Made by a program: the position numbers and the translations under genes. From Onishia taeanensis (GTDB lineage: Bacteria; Pseudomonadota; Gammaproteobacteria; Pseudomonadales; Halomonadaceae), in assembly GCF_013349955.1 (NCBI RefSeq), contig NZ_JABVXC010000005.1:169963-233962 (forward strand): 64,000 nt of DNA, read 5' to 3'. Shown piece by piece: positions 18,425 through 31,473 of this stretch. The notes under the pieces are model-generated. The model had not been told where the DNA came from and did no database searches. It saw only the letters and a program-made list of their open reading frames with translations. Every line of letters begins with the position of its first letter. The first letter of the stretch is position 1.

Positions 18425-19936
18425 ATGTTCCCGAGTTTTTCCCTGCGCTATGCGCACCTGCCGTCGCGCATGAGTGCCGAGTGCGCCCCAACGCGGGTGG
18501 CGAACCCGCGACTGGTGGCATTCAATCACGCCCTCGCCGAGGAGCTTGGCTTCGATGCGGCCGCCTTTGACGCTACCGAGGCCGCCGAGGCGCTCTCCGG
18601 CAATGCACCGCCTGAGGGCAGTGAGCCGCTGGCGATGGCCTATGCAGGCCACCAGTTCGGCAACTTCGTGCCCCGCCTCGGCGATGGCCGGGCGCTGCTG
18701 CTGGGCGAGGTCATCAATCGCGACGGCCAGGTTCGCGAGCTGCAGCTCAAGGGCGCCGGGCGCACGCCTTTCTCTCGGGGCGGTGACGGCCGCGCGCCAC
18801 TGGGACCAGTGTTGCGCGAATACCTGGTCAGTGAGGCCATGCATGCGCTGGGCATTCCCACCACCCGGGCGCTGGCCGCAGTGACCACCGGCGAGCGCAT
18901 CGTGCGCCGCCTGGCTGAGCCCGGCGCGGTGCTGACGCGAGTGGCGTCGAGCCACCTGCGAGTGGGGACCTTCCAGTATTTCGCCGCCCGCCAGGATGTC
19001 GAGGCGATACAGCTGCTGGCCGATATGGCCATCGAGCGCCACTATCCGCACCTCGAGCCGCTGAGCGGCGGCGGGCGCTATCTCGCCCTGCTCGAAGCGG
19101 TGATAGCCCGCCAGGCTGAGCTGGTGGCCCGCTGGATGGGGGTGGGCTTTATCCACGGGGTGATGAATACCGACAACTCGACGATCTCCGGTGAGACCCT
19201 GGACTATGGCCCCTGCGCCTTCATGGATGCCTATGATCCGCGCACGGTGTTCAGCTCCATCGATGAGCGGGGCCGCTATGCCTTCTCCAACCAGCCCCAC
19301 AGTGCCCAGTGGAACCTGGCTCGCTTCGCCGAGACGCTGCTGTCGCTGCTCGACGATGATCACGACCGGGCCATTGCGCTTGCCACCGACGCCATCGAGG
19401 CCTTCCCCGAGCACTTCGAGGCGAGCTACGGCGCGATCAAGCGCGCCAAGCTGGGGCTCGAGCGTGTCGAGGCTGACGACGAGGCTCTCGCTCAGGAGCT
19501 GCTGGACGCCATGCAGGCCGGGCATGCCGACCATACCCTGACCTTCCGCACCCTGGCCGATGCCCTCGAGGATCAAGGTCAGGGTGACGGTCAGGGGGAT
19601 GACAAGAATGGCGGCGAGTCGCGTCTGGTCGCGCTCTTCGACACGCCCGAGGCGATCACCGCCTGGCTCTCGCGCTGGCGCGAGCGCCTCACCCGTGAAG
19701 ACGCCGACGCTGCGACCATCGCCGCGCGGCTGCGGGCCACCAACCCAGCCGTGATTCCCCGCAACCACTTCGTCGAGCAGGCCTTGAAGGCGGCCGACGA
19801 CAAGGACGACTTCGGCCCCTTCGAGGCGTTGCTGGCGGCCGTGACCGCCCCCTTCGAGGCGCCCGAGGGCGAGCTCGACTACACCCAGCCGCCGCAGCCA
19901 AGCGAACGAGTCCTGCGTACCTTCTGCGGTACCTGA
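18425..19936 (+). CDS. selO: Protein adenylyltransferase SelO (YdiU)
   Basis: A 503-aa pseudokinase-fold enzyme that transfers AMP to Ser/Thr/Tyr of proteins, linked to oxidative stress responses. Family hallmarks: AMAYAGHQFGNFVPRLGDGRA near 70, LQLKGAGRTPFSRGGDGRA near 105, GVMNTDNSTISGETLDYGPCAFMD near 245, and the C-terminal FCGT. Residues ~380-400 carry a Gly/Asp/Gln-rich linker (GQGDGQGDD). GGAGGAGG lies just before ATG 18425. It is convergent with katG across a shared terminator. Confidence 0.95.
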   Translation: MFPSFSLRYAHLPSRMSAECAPTRVANPRLVAFNHALAEELGFDAAAFDATEAAEALSGNAPPEGSEPLAMAYAGHQFGNFVPRLGDGRALLLGEVINRDGQVRELQLKGAGRTPFSRGGDGRAPLGPVLREYLVSEAMHALGIPTTRALAAVTTGERIVRRLAEPGAVLTRVASSHLRVGTFQYFAARQDVEAIQLLADMAIERHYPHLEPLSGGGRYLALLEAVIARQAELVARWMGVGFIHGVMNTDNSTISGETLDYGPCAFMDAYDPRTVFSSIDERGRYAFSNQPHSAQWNLARFAETLLSLLDDDHDRAIALATDAIEAFPEHFEASYGAIKRAKLGLERVEADDEALAQELLDAMQAGHADHTLTFRTLADALEDQGQGDGQGDDKNGGESRLVALFDTPEAITAWLSRWRERLTREDADAATIAARLRATNPAVIPRNHFVEQALKAADDKDDFGPFEALLAAVTAPFEAPEGELDYTQPPQPSERVLRTFCGT

Positions 19937-20009
19937 GGCGCGGCGCTCTGGGTTAAGCGGCTTTGGAGTCGAGCGGCTTTGGGATAAGCGGTTCGTTGAA
20001 TGGAAAAGA

Positions 20010-20044
20010 AAACGCCCGGGGAGCGTGAGCATCCCCGGGCGTTT
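20010..20044. terminator. Bidirectional terminator between selO and katG
   Basis: A 13-bp perfect stem: AAACGCCCGGGGA (20010-20022) with TCCCCGGGCGTTT (20032-20044), nine-base loop. A-rich on the left and T-rich on the right, so it can serve both convergent genes. Confidence 0.9.
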
Positions 20045-20074
20045 CTATTGCGGCTTGCTAGCCAGTGGCTGTGA

Positions 20075-22297
<2,223 letters not shown>

Positions 22298-22504
22298 TCA
22301 TCGTCGACGACCCTTTCTCTTGCATGCTCTTGTGCATGGTATGCCAAGCGATTCACTGTCGACTGCGTCAGTGGAAAGGGTTCTTTATCTTGCGTTTGCT
22401 TCCTATCACAGCTTAGTGGCGGGCCTGAGGGCTTCAATTTTTCTTTACTCAAGAAGCTGATAGCTAATTTTCATCGGTGATCGTGCATACAAGTGAGGCC
22501 GACG

Positions 22505-23506
22505 TCACTCGGTGCTTGGCCCTGCTGATGGGCATGTCAGGCAAGCAGCGGGGTCGCCCATCAGCCAGGCTCGGTTGGCCTCGACGGTCTCGCGCAGGTA
22601 CTCCCAGGTCAGGCGGACCCGAGACAGGCGTCGCTGCTCCTGACGGGCGGTGATCCAGAACTGGCGGGTGAGGTCGATGTCGTCCACCAGCACCGCTTCC
22701 AGCGCTGGATGCTGCTCGGCCATGAAACAGGGCAATACCGCCAGCCCCGCGCCCTGCACGGCCGCGCTGTACTGAGTGGTGACGCTGGTGCTGCGAATGC
22801 TGAACTGGGGCGTATGGCGCTCGTGGTCCTGAATAACGAGCGTCTGATGGGCCCCGGAGGCAGCAGACCGGGAAGGGTCCAGCAAGGGCTCGAGATAGTT
22901 GAGCTGATCGCTGAAGATCAGGTCATCGATATAGCCGATCAACCGGTGCTGGCTGAGCTCACGTCGGGTGGTTGGCCGGCCATGGCGGGCCAGGTAGTCG
23001 CGACTGGCGTAGAGCCGCAGCCGATAGTCGCATAGCCGCGAGATCACAAGGCCCGCGCTGCTGGGGCGTTCCACGGTGATGGCCAGGTCGGCCTCGTGAC
23101 GGCTCAGGTTGACCACCCGAGGCAGCGCCAGCAGGTCCAGCGTCAGCGCCGGGTGACGCTCGCCGAAGGCCGCCAGCAAGGGCGCGATCACCCAGGTGCC
23201 GAAGCCCTCGGTGACGCCGAGGCGAACCTGGCCACTGAGCTGCCGGTCCTGATCACTCAGGCCCTCGGCCGCTTCCATGGCGTGGCGTGCCATTTCCTCG
23301 GCGTGGGCCTGCAGGCGATGGCCGGCTTCGGTGAGCCGGTAGCCATGTGTGCTGCGCTCGAAGAGCTGAGTATTGAGCTTCTGCTCGAAACGTTTGGTGC
23401 GTCGCGAAAGCGTCGAGTGATCGACCCCCAGGCGTCGGGCCGCATCGGTCAACCGCTCGCTGCGGGCAACCTCGAGAAAGACCTGAATATCCTGCCAGTC
23501 GAGCAT
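22505..23506 (-). CDS. LysR regulator divergent from mmsA
   Basis: A 333-aa LysR protein: N-terminal winged HTH (DIQVFLEVARSERLTDAARRLGVDHSTLSRR, about 5-35), then an effector domain starting near VRLGVTEGFGTWVIAPLL. ATG 23506 gives the usual LysR start MLDWQDIQVF; a longer in-frame extension would run through the palindrome at 23546 and is unlikely. It is divergent from mmsA, so it probably controls that gene and itself. Confidence 0.9.
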   Translation of the reverse strand: MLDWQDIQVFLEVARSERLTDAARRLGVDHSTLSRRTKRFEQKLNTQLFERSTHGYRLTEAGHRLQAHAEEMARHAMEAAEGLSDQDRQLSGQVRLGVTEGFGTWVIAPLLAAFGERHPALTLDLLALPRVVNLSRHEADLAITVERPSSAGLVISRLCDYRLRLYASRDYLARHGRPTTRRELSQHRLIGYIDDLIFSDQLNYLEPLLDPSRSAASGAHQTLVIQDHERHTPQFSIRSTSVTTQYSAAVQGAGLAVLPCFMAEQHPALEAVLVDDIDLTRQFWITARQEQRRLSRVRLTWEYLRETVEANRAWLMGDPAACLTCPSAGPSTE

Positions 23507-23545
23507 CGCGAGGGGCCTCTCTCGGTGCCTCAGGGATAATGTCAA

Positions 23546-23563
23546 TTGTGCGTATATGCACAA
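23546..23563. promoter_or_regulatory. LysR-type palindrome, regulator/mmsA intergenic
   Basis: A perfect inverted repeat TTGTGC-N6-GCACAA containing a T-N11-A LysR core, 40 bp upstream of the regulator ATG and 230 bp before mmsA. A related half site, ATGCACAT, lies near 23650 closer to mmsA. That the LysR protein binds here is inferred. Confidence 0.65.
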
Positions 23564-23793
23564 ACAATGTGCTGCCCTGCCCGTTGTGTGTCAATTCATC
23601 CCCTGTCTACACTCGATCTAGCCGCTTCCTATACTTCGGCCGTGTCAATATGCACATAAAGTCGAAGCCGAATTGTCATGAGAAGCGCCATGGCTCGATG
23701 CACCAGATCCCGCCAGTTCATACACAATCACAAGAGGCTGTCCCGCATGGCGTCGTGTCGACATTGCCGGAGACTTGCCCAGGAGCCGCTATC

Positions 23794-25293
23794 ATGTCAG
23801 TGCGTGAGATTCCCCTTTATATCGACGGTCAACCGGTGCCCTCCGAGAGTGGAGAGTGGCGCGATGTGCTCAATCCAGCGACTCAGGAAGTGGTGGCTCG
23901 GGTGCCGTTCTGCACAAGCGATGAAGTCGACCGGGCCGTGGCCAGTGCCAGGGCCGCGTTCAAGACCTGGCGCAAGGTGCCGCTGGCCAAGCGCATGCGC
24001 ATCATGCTCGCTTTCCAGGCGCTGATCCGCGAGCACACTGGCGAGCTTGCCGCGCTGATCAGCGAGGAGCATGGCAAGACACTACCCGATGCCGAGGGCG
24101 AGGTGGGACGCGGCCTGGAAGTGGTCGAGCACGCCTGCTCGATTCCGAGCCTGCAGCTTGGCGAACTGGCCGAGAACGCCGCCAGCGAGGTGGACGTCTA
24201 CACCCTCAACCAGCCGCTCGGCGTGGGCGCCGGCATCACCGCCTTCAACTTCCCGATCATGCTGCCCTGCTTCATGTTCCCGCTGGCCATCGCCACCGGC
24301 AATACCTTCGTCCTCAAGCCCTCGGAGCAGGACCCGTCATCGACCATGCGTCTGGTCGAGCTGGCCCACGAGGCTGGCGTGCCTGCCGGGGTGCTCAACG
24401 TGGTGCACGGCGGGCCGGACGTGGCCAACCAGATCTGCGATCACCCGGACATCAAGGCGCTGTCGTTCATCGGCTCGACCCAGGTTGGCACGCACATCTA
24501 TCGCCGGGGCACTGAGGCCGGCAAACGGGTGCAGTCAATGATGGGGGCCAAGAACCATTGCGTGGTGATGCCGGATGCCAACCGCAGCCAGGCGATCAAC
24601 AACCTGTTGGGCTCGGCCTTCGGCGCCGCCGGCCAGCGTTGCATGGCCAACTCGGTGGTGGTGCTGGTGGGCGAGGCCAGGGCCTGGCTCGAGGACATCG
24701 TCGAGGGTGCGCGCAAGATGAAGGTCGGCCCCGGCACGCAGCGCGACGCCGACCTGGGGCCACTGGTATCGCCTGCCGCCCGCGAGCGAGTCGAGGGGCT
24801 GATCGACGCCGGTGCCAAGGAAGGGGCGACCCTGGCGTTGGACGGCCGGGGCCTCAAGGTCGACGGCTATCCGAACGGTAACTTCGTCGGCCCCACGGTG
24901 TTCAGCGACGTGACCGCCGACATGACGATCTACCGCGAGGAGGTCTTCGGGCCGGTGCTGTGCGTGGTAGGCGTCGAGACCCTCGATGACGCCATCGCCT
25001 TCGTCAATGCCAACCCCAACGGCAACGGTACCTCGATCTTCACCAACTCCGGCTGGGTGGCACGCCGCTACGAAAGCGACATCGACGTTGGTCAGGTGGG
25101 CATCAATGTGCCGATCCCGGTGCCGGTCGCCTACTTCAGTTTCACCGGCTCCCGGGCCTCGAAGCTTGGCGATCTCGGCCCCAACGGCAAGCAGGCGATC
25201 CAGTTCTGGACCCAGACCAAGACCGTGACCGCCCGTTGGTTCGAGCCCGAGAACGTGTCGAGTGGCATCAACAGCACCATTTCGATGAGCTGA
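23794..25293 (+). CDS. mmsA: Methylmalonate-semialdehyde dehydrogenase (acylating)
   Basis: A 499-aa aldehyde dehydrogenase-fold enzyme converting (methyl)malonate semialdehyde to propionyl-CoA or acetyl-CoA in valine, inositol and beta-alanine breakdown. The catalytic Cys283 lies in GQRCMANS; VGAGITAFNFPIMLPCFMFP and SFTGSRASKLGDL are MmsA-type. ATG 23794 has AGGAG 8 bases upstream. The usual partner mmsB (3-hydroxyisobutyrate dehydrogenase) is not adjacent. An intrinsic terminator follows. Confidence 0.94.
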   Translation: MSVREIPLYIDGQPVPSESGEWRDVLNPATQEVVARVPFCTSDEVDRAVASARAAFKTWRKVPLAKRMRIMLAFQALIREHTGELAALISEEHGKTLPDAEGEVGRGLEVVEHACSIPSLQLGELAENAASEVDVYTLNQPLGVGAGITAFNFPIMLPCFMFPLAIATGNTFVLKPSEQDPSSTMRLVELAHEAGVPAGVLNVVHGGPDVANQICDHPDIKALSFIGSTQVGTHIYRRGTEAGKRVQSMMGAKNHCVVMPDANRSQAINNLLGSAFGAAGQRCMANSVVVLVGEARAWLEDIVEGARKMKVGPGTQRDADLGPLVSPAARERVEGLIDAGAKEGATLALDGRGLKVDGYPNGNFVGPTVFSDVTADMTIYREEVFGPVLCVVGVETLDDAIAFVNANPNGNGTSIFTNSGWVARRYESDIDVGQVGINVPIPVPVAYFSFTGSRASKLGDLGPNGKQAIQFWTQTKTVTARWFEPENVSSGINSTISMS

Positions 25294-25342
25294 TCGTCGC
25301 TGTCGCAGCCTTTCCGCACGCGCTTTTACGGCCATCAACGAA

Positions 25343-25379
25343 ACCGCCCTGCCTCTCAAGGCGGGGCGGTCTGCTTTTT
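25343..25379 (+). terminator. Terminator after mmsA
   Basis: ACCGCCCTGCC (25343-25353) pairs with GGCGGGGCGGT (25360-25370), one G-T wobble, six-base loop, then five T at 25375-25379. Confidence 0.88.
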
Positions 25380-25401
25380 AGGCTAGGGGTTTCCCGTGCG
25401 A

Positions 25402-26073
25402 TCAGTTCAAGTCGCTAAGCAGCGCGAGTACGGGCTCGACCTGGCTGACGTGCAGTACCAGTTTCACTTCGCCGGCCGGGGCATGGTGTAGCGGCGTGAC
25501 CACTGCAAATTCGCCTTCCTCGAGGTGGAACTCGTGGATTTCGCGCAGACCCGCGGCGGTCTTGCAGCAGATTGAGCGGTAGGCATCGTCTTCGCCGTAG
25601 ATCAGGCGATGATAGACCTTGAAGAAAGTGTAAAGGGCAAGGCCGTTGGGAAACTCTGGCCAGCGGGCGGGGCTTTCACGAGTCTCGGCATCGATAGTTG
25701 CGCCGTTTTGCTCGGCCGAGGCAATGGCGCTCGCCAGGGGCTCGGCCAGCAGTGAGCCGGTATCAATCGGCAGCAGCGTCAGGTTGGCTAGCGCATCACG
25801 GTATAAGGCGAGGCTGCCGGCGATATCGCCCTCGCCGCGAAGCTTATGCTCGTGGTGATGCAGGTCCGCGGCTGCACAGGCGCCATTCTCCCAGCCATGA
25901 AGCACCTGCATGCTCAGACGCTCCTCGCGCAGCGCTTCGCCTAGTAGCGCCTGAAGAGCGACGCGCAGATGCAGCTTGCGTTCCGGGACATCGTTGTCGA
26001 AGGCTTCGTAGGGCATTGCAAATATCTGGTGCAGGCGCCCTTCGGCGTGCTCCTTGGCTTCTGTGTAGTTCAT
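25402..26073 (-). CDS. Uncharacterised 223-aa protein
   Basis: Not recognised. The protein is soluble and mildly acidic, with a His-rich DLHHHEHKLRGEGD near 72-85 and a C-terminal half rich in aromatic residues (LYTFFKVYHRLIYGEDDAY). It may be a helical domain followed by a beta-rich end. ATG 26073 was chosen because AGGA lies upstream and the longer frame beyond it lacks coding character. The His/Glu cluster could bind metal, but this is speculative. It is divergent from ilvD. Confidence 0.7.
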   Translation of the reverse strand: MNYTEAKEHAEGRLHQIFAMPYEAFDNDVPERKLHLRVALQALLGEALREERLSMQVLHGWENGACAAADLHHHEHKLRGEGDIAGSLALYRDALANLTLLPIDTGSLLAEPLASAIASAEQNGATIDAETRESPARWPEFPNGLALYTFFKVYHRLIYGEDDAYRSICCKTAAGLREIHEFHLEEGEFAVVTPLHHAPAGEVKLVLHVSQVEPVLALLSDLN

Positions 26074-26386
26074 CCTGAATTCCTGCAGGTGATTGTTGGC
26101 ATGGCTATTCTGAGCATTGCCTAGGTTATCGGCTGAGACTGTCATTACCTGAGAGATTGAGACGATTGTGAGCCTCGTTGTCGTATGTTTGCTCCCGGCG
26201 CGAAAGTCACGCGCGGTGTAATGGTTGCCTAAGACGGCATGGCCGCTTAAGGAGACCGGGAGTGCGGGTCTGTGATGCCGGTGACCAGGGCAGGTTGCAA
26301 GGCTGGTTTGCAAGGCTGGTTTGCAAGGGCAGTGCATGGCGCCCACTATCTGGGGATTAACGATCAATCTGCTAATAGGAGGCCCC
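26074..26386. other. Intergenic between unknown gene and ilvD
   Basis: 313 bp holding divergent promoters and the tandem repeat listed separately at 26295-26329. No leader-peptide attenuator or riboswitch pattern for ilvD could be seen. Confidence 0.5.
26295..26329. repeat. 13-bp tandem repeat upstream of ilvD
   Basis: The unit TTGCAAGGCTGGT occurs at 26295-26307 and 26308-26320, with a partial third copy to 26329. It lies about 60 bp before the ilvD start, in the presumed promoter or leader. Confidence 0.85.
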
Positions 26387-28075
<1,689 letters not shown>

Positions 28076-28137
28076 CCAGTGCCGCTGTGGCAGGGATGCC
28101 GCAGAGGTTGGCGAAAACGCTCGTCAGACGGCCAAGC

Positions 28138-28176
28138 CATGCGGTCTTGCCATGCGGTCTTGCCATGCGGGCTTGG
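28138..28176. repeat. 13-bp x3 tandem repeat downstream of ilvD
   Basis: CATGCGGTCTTGC at 28138-28150 and 28151-28163, and a variant CATGCGGGCTTGG at 28164-28176. It is in the 155-bp gap between the convergent ilvD and the ABC permease. Confidence 0.9.
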
Positions 28177-28230
28177 CAGAAAGCTTCGGCAGAAAGGATC
28201 GGCTGGAGTCGTGAGTCTCCAGCCGGACGC

Positions 28231-29772
28231 TCAGGGCTCGCAGTTGGCGGTATGGCGCAGCCGCAGGCGGGCGCGCAGGTGACGGGCCAGCACATCGACA
28301 CCGATGTTGAGCAGGGCGGTGATCAGGATCAGCACCATGGCGCGGTCGAAGCGGATCTCCTGAATAGCGCTGTCGACGTAGAACCCCAGGGTGGTGATGC
28401 CAAGAATGCCGAGGATGGCCGTCTCGCGCATGATGATCTCCCAGCGATAGAACAGCAGCGCCAGAAAGGGGCCATAGAGACGCGGGGTGAGCTCATAGGC
28501 ATAGCGCACGAGGCCGTGAGGCGCGTCCGGGCGCAGGCGCACCTCGTTGCTGCGTCGGCCGACCAGGTGGGCGATGATGCCGCCGTTGTGAATCGCCAAG
28601 GCGACCACCGCGGGTAGCATCGAGGGCCCCCATAGCTGGAGCAGGATAAAGGCCAGCAGGTACTCGGGGGTCGAGCGCATGACCACCAGCAGCCCATGGC
28701 CGAGCAGGTGGGTCAACCGATTGCCCGGGACTCTGGCGCCAGCCTGCTGCCTGCCGGCAACTGCCCAACGCCCATGCCACCCACGTCCTTGAAAGAAATG
28801 ACGGGATACCAGTGGGTAGAGCGCCAGCGCCAGCAGGCCGGTCAGCACCAGGGCGATCTGGGAAAGCACCAGGGTGTGCCAGATGCCGGGCAGTGCCTCA
28901 CTGATCATGATATCGCCAAGCCAGCCAACAAGGCCGGAGAGGCCTTCGCCGTGGCGCAGCGGCGAGGGCACGATGTCTTCGCTGAAGAAGCGCGAGACAT
29001 TGCTCCAGACGATCGGCAGGCCGCTGCCCAGGCAGAAGGGCGCCACCACCAGATACACCGGCACCAGCAGCGGGCGCACCCAGAGCCGCAGGCTGGCGAT
29101 CAGGGCGTAGAACAGCAGCAGTAGCGCGCCTACGGTGTCGTAGTGGCCCTGGGCGAAGGCCGATTCCAGATAGAAGCCCAGGGTCGGCATGCCGACGAAG
29201 CCGAGCACGGCGCTGGAGCGCAGGCCGCATTCGAGCCGGTAGCTGGTATAGCTGACCAGGTGCGGCCAGGCTTCGCGCAGCCGCGTGAAGGCAAGCGTCG
29301 AAAGCCGTCCGCTGCCGGCGGGCAGCACCTGCTCGGGAAGCGGGTCGGTTTCCTCGAGGATCTCGGCAAACACCTTGGCGAAGACCCCGGCATAGGGCAG
29401 GGCGATGGCCAGCACCCCGGTCAGCGGATGCAGGCCAAAGAACTGCAGAAAGATCAGCGCCCAGAACAGCTCATGGATGGCGCGCACGAAGGCGCAGATG
29501 CTGCGCACCAGGCGTGAATGAAAAATCAGCGCCAGCAGGAAGCCTGCCGTTGCGCCGAGCCCCACGCCGACGAAGGCGAAGGCCAGGGTGCGTAGCAGCG
29601 CCACCCAGAGGTGATCGACGGCGCTGACATCCGGCTGCACCAGACCCTGCACCAGCCGGCCGAGCTCATGCCAGGGGGCGTGGGCGGTGATGGAAAGATC
29701 GGCGATGCCGAGGCAGAGAATGGCCAGAGCCACGAAGCCAAGGCTTAAACGAGCCGTTGCGGAATGCCACAT
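28231..29772 (-). CDS. PhnE-type ABC permease, two domains fused
   Basis: A 513-aa inner-membrane protein made of two PhnE-like permease halves in tandem. Each half ends in the same pattern: SAVLGFVGMPTLGFYLESA near 190 and ETAILGILGITTLGFYVDSA near 475. Phosphonate and phosphite transporters usually use two copies of one short subunit, so the fusion is notable. It is the last gene of an ATPase/binding-protein operon beside selD, so the substrate is inferred to be a selenium oxyanion; phosphonate or phosphite remains possible. Confidence 0.85.
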   Translation of the reverse strand: MWHSATARLSLGFVALAILCLGIADLSITAHAPWHELGRLVQGLVQPDVSAVDHLWVALLRTLAFAFVGVGLGATAGFLLALIFHSRLVRSICAFVRAIHELFWALIFLQFFGLHPLTGVLAIALPYAGVFAKVFAEILEETDPLPEQVLPAGSGRLSTLAFTRLREAWPHLVSYTSYRLECGLRSSAVLGFVGMPTLGFYLESAFAQGHYDTVGALLLLFYALIASLRLWVRPLLVPVYLVVAPFCLGSGLPIVWSNVSRFFSEDIVPSPLRHGEGLSGLVGWLGDIMISEALPGIWHTLVLSQIALVLTGLLALALYPLVSRHFFQGRGWHGRWAVAGRQQAGARVPGNRLTHLLGHGLLVVMRSTPEYLLAFILLQLWGPSMLPAVVALAIHNGGIIAHLVGRRSNEVRLRPDAPHGLVRYAYELTPRLYGPFLALLFYRWEIIMRETAILGILGITTLGFYVDSAIQEIRFDRAMVLILITALLNIGVDVLARHLRARLRLRHTANCEP

Positions 29773-29802
29773 GGGTAGGCCTTGCGGGTAGGGTGCTTCA
29801 AT

Positions 29803-30456
29803 TCAGTAGAGTGGCAGCAGGTCCTGAGCGGTGAGGCGTGCGCTGGGGGCGTCCAGCGCGATACCACCGTCGGCGATGCCGATCACCCGGTCGGTGAAGC
29901 GCAGCGCCAGCTCGACGTCGTGCATGGCCAGCACGGCGGTGGGGTAGGCCTGGGTCAGCTCGACCATCAGCGCTTCCGATTGGGGGCCGTCCAGCGCCGA
30001 GACCGGCTCGTCGGCCAGCAATACCTCGCCGCCCTGGTGGATCGCTCGGGCCGCCGCCACCCGCTGGCGTTGGCCACCGGAGAGCTCGCCGGCCATGGCC
30101 CAGCACTTGTCGTCGATTGCGAGCCGCGCCAGCAACGGCTGGATGGCGGCCACGTCGCGGCGGAAGGGTTTCGCCAGGGTCACCAGGTTGTACCAGGTGG
30201 GGTGCGTCGCCAGCGCTCCCATGTAAACGTTATGGAAGACGCTGAGCGAAGGGACCAGACCCAACTCCTGAGGCATCAGCGCCGCGCCGCGGCCCCGCCA
30301 TTGCTGATACATCACCGCAAGCAGGCTCGACTTGCCGGCACCGCTCTTGCCCACCAGCGCGACGCGTTCGCCGCGCTGAAGGGTCAGGTTGAGTGGCCCC
30401 AGCACGCGCTGCTGGCCATAGTCGGCGACCGCATCGGTAAGCGCCAGGGTGCTCAT
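29803..30456 (-). CDS. ABC transporter ATPase, PhnC-like
   Basis: A 217-aa ABC ATPase: Walker A GKSGAGKSS near 38, signature LSGGQRQR near 126, Walker B VLLADEPVSALDG near 146. It lies 30 bp before the fused permease. Its ATG overlaps the stop of the binding-protein gene by one base (TGATG at 30454-30458), indicating translational coupling. Confidence 0.9.
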   Translation of the reverse strand: MSTLALTDAVADYGQQRVLGPLNLTLQRGERVALVGKSGAGKSSLLAVMYQQWRGRGAALMPQELGLVPSLSVFHNVYMGALATHPTWYNLVTLAKPFRRDVAAIQPLLARLAIDDKCWAMAGELSGGQRQRVAAARAIHQGGEVLLADEPVSALDGPQSEALMVELTQAYPTAVLAMHDVELALRFTDRVIGIADGGIALDAPSARLTAQDLLPLY

Positions 30457-31310
30457 CAGTCGATCAGGTCCAGTTCCTTGCCGACGGATTCGATGATCGC
30501 GTAGTCGTCGTTGCTGGCCGGAATGAAACCGGAGCGCGGGAAGCTTTCCAAAAGCTCGGCGTCTTCCATGTTGAGCAGGGCTTGCTGGACGCGATCGGCG
30601 AAGCCCGTGCCGAAGCGCTCATCGACGTCGCCGCGGATGGTCCACTGATAGTCCGGGTAGTTCGGGGTCTTCCACACTACCTCGACCTGGTCGGTGTCGA
30701 TGTTGCCGGCCTCGACCTCGTTCTCCCACACCGTGTAGTTGACGGCGCCCAGGTCATAGGCGCCGGAAGCCACCAGCGAGATGGTGCGGCTGTGGTTGCC
30801 GCTGAAGCCGACCCGCGAGAAGACCTCTTCCGGCGGCTGACCGAAGGCCTCGCGCAGATAGTACTCGGGCATCAGGCGACCGGAGGTGGAGCCCTTGGAG
30901 CCGAAGGTGAAGGTCATGTCGCGCATCCTGTCCGACAGGCCTTCGCCTGTTTCAAGCCCCGTGCTCTGGTGAGCGATGAAGTAGGTCATGAACTCGGCAT
31001 CCTCGACGCCCTGGGCCAGAGCGCGGGAATCCGGTACTCGGGCGCGGGCCTGTACGCCGGAGAGGCCGCCGAACCAGGCCAGCTGGACCTGATTGTTGCG
31101 AAAGGCGGTCACGGCGGCGGCATAGGACTTCACGGGCACGAAACGGACATCGACCTCGAGCTGCTGCTCCAGATAGTCGGCAACGTTCTGGAAGCGCTGC
31201 TGCAGGCGGGTCTCGTCTTCGTCGGGAATGGCGGTAAAGACGAAGGTGTCGGCGCTGGCGATGGGCGCGGCCAGCAGCACGGTCAGAGCGAGAGTCAGGC
31301 GCTTGAGCAT
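30456..31310 (-). CDS. Periplasmic binding protein, PhnD-like
   Basis: A 284-aa solute-binding protein with signal peptide MLKRLTLALTVLLAAPIASA and a PhnD-type body (AIPDEDETRLQQRFQNVADYL; SYAAAVTAFRNNQVQLAWFGGLSG; SKGSTSGRLMPEYYL). Members of this group next to selD have been annotated as putative selenate-binding proteins (recalled, not searched). It lies 163 bp downstream of the SelD fusion on the same strand, which is the main basis for the proposed selenium role. Confidence 0.85.
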   Translation of the reverse strand: MLKRLTLALTVLLAAPIASADTFVFTAIPDEDETRLQQRFQNVADYLEQQLEVDVRFVPVKSYAAAVTAFRNNQVQLAWFGGLSGVQARARVPDSRALAQGVEDAEFMTYFIAHQSTGLETGEGLSDRMRDMTFTFGSKGSTSGRLMPEYYLREAFGQPPEEVFSRVGFSGNHSRTISLVASGAYDLGAVNYTVWENEVEAGNIDTDQVEVVWKTPNYPDYQWTIRGDVDERFGTGFADRVQQALLNMEDAELLESFPRSGFIPASNDDYAIIESVGKELDLID

Positions 31311-31473
31311 CGGTATTTTCCTTGTGACGCGGGTAGAAAGCCGGCGTGACGGGCGTGATCAGACGCCATGGTACTCAAAAACGGGCTGAATTGTCCTGCT
31401 CGAGCGGCCAAGCGGCCAGTCAATGGGCGCAGGCGTTCATCGTCGGCGCCCTTACTCGCGGCTGACTCGCGGC

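Noticed and set aside
18317..20032. 571-codon open frame on the minus strand over selO
   Set aside because: Antisense to selO, and it runs through the selO promoter region; no domain seen.
28138..28176. CRISPR-like repeat
   Set aside because: Three adjacent 13-bp units without spacers; a tandem repeat, not an array.
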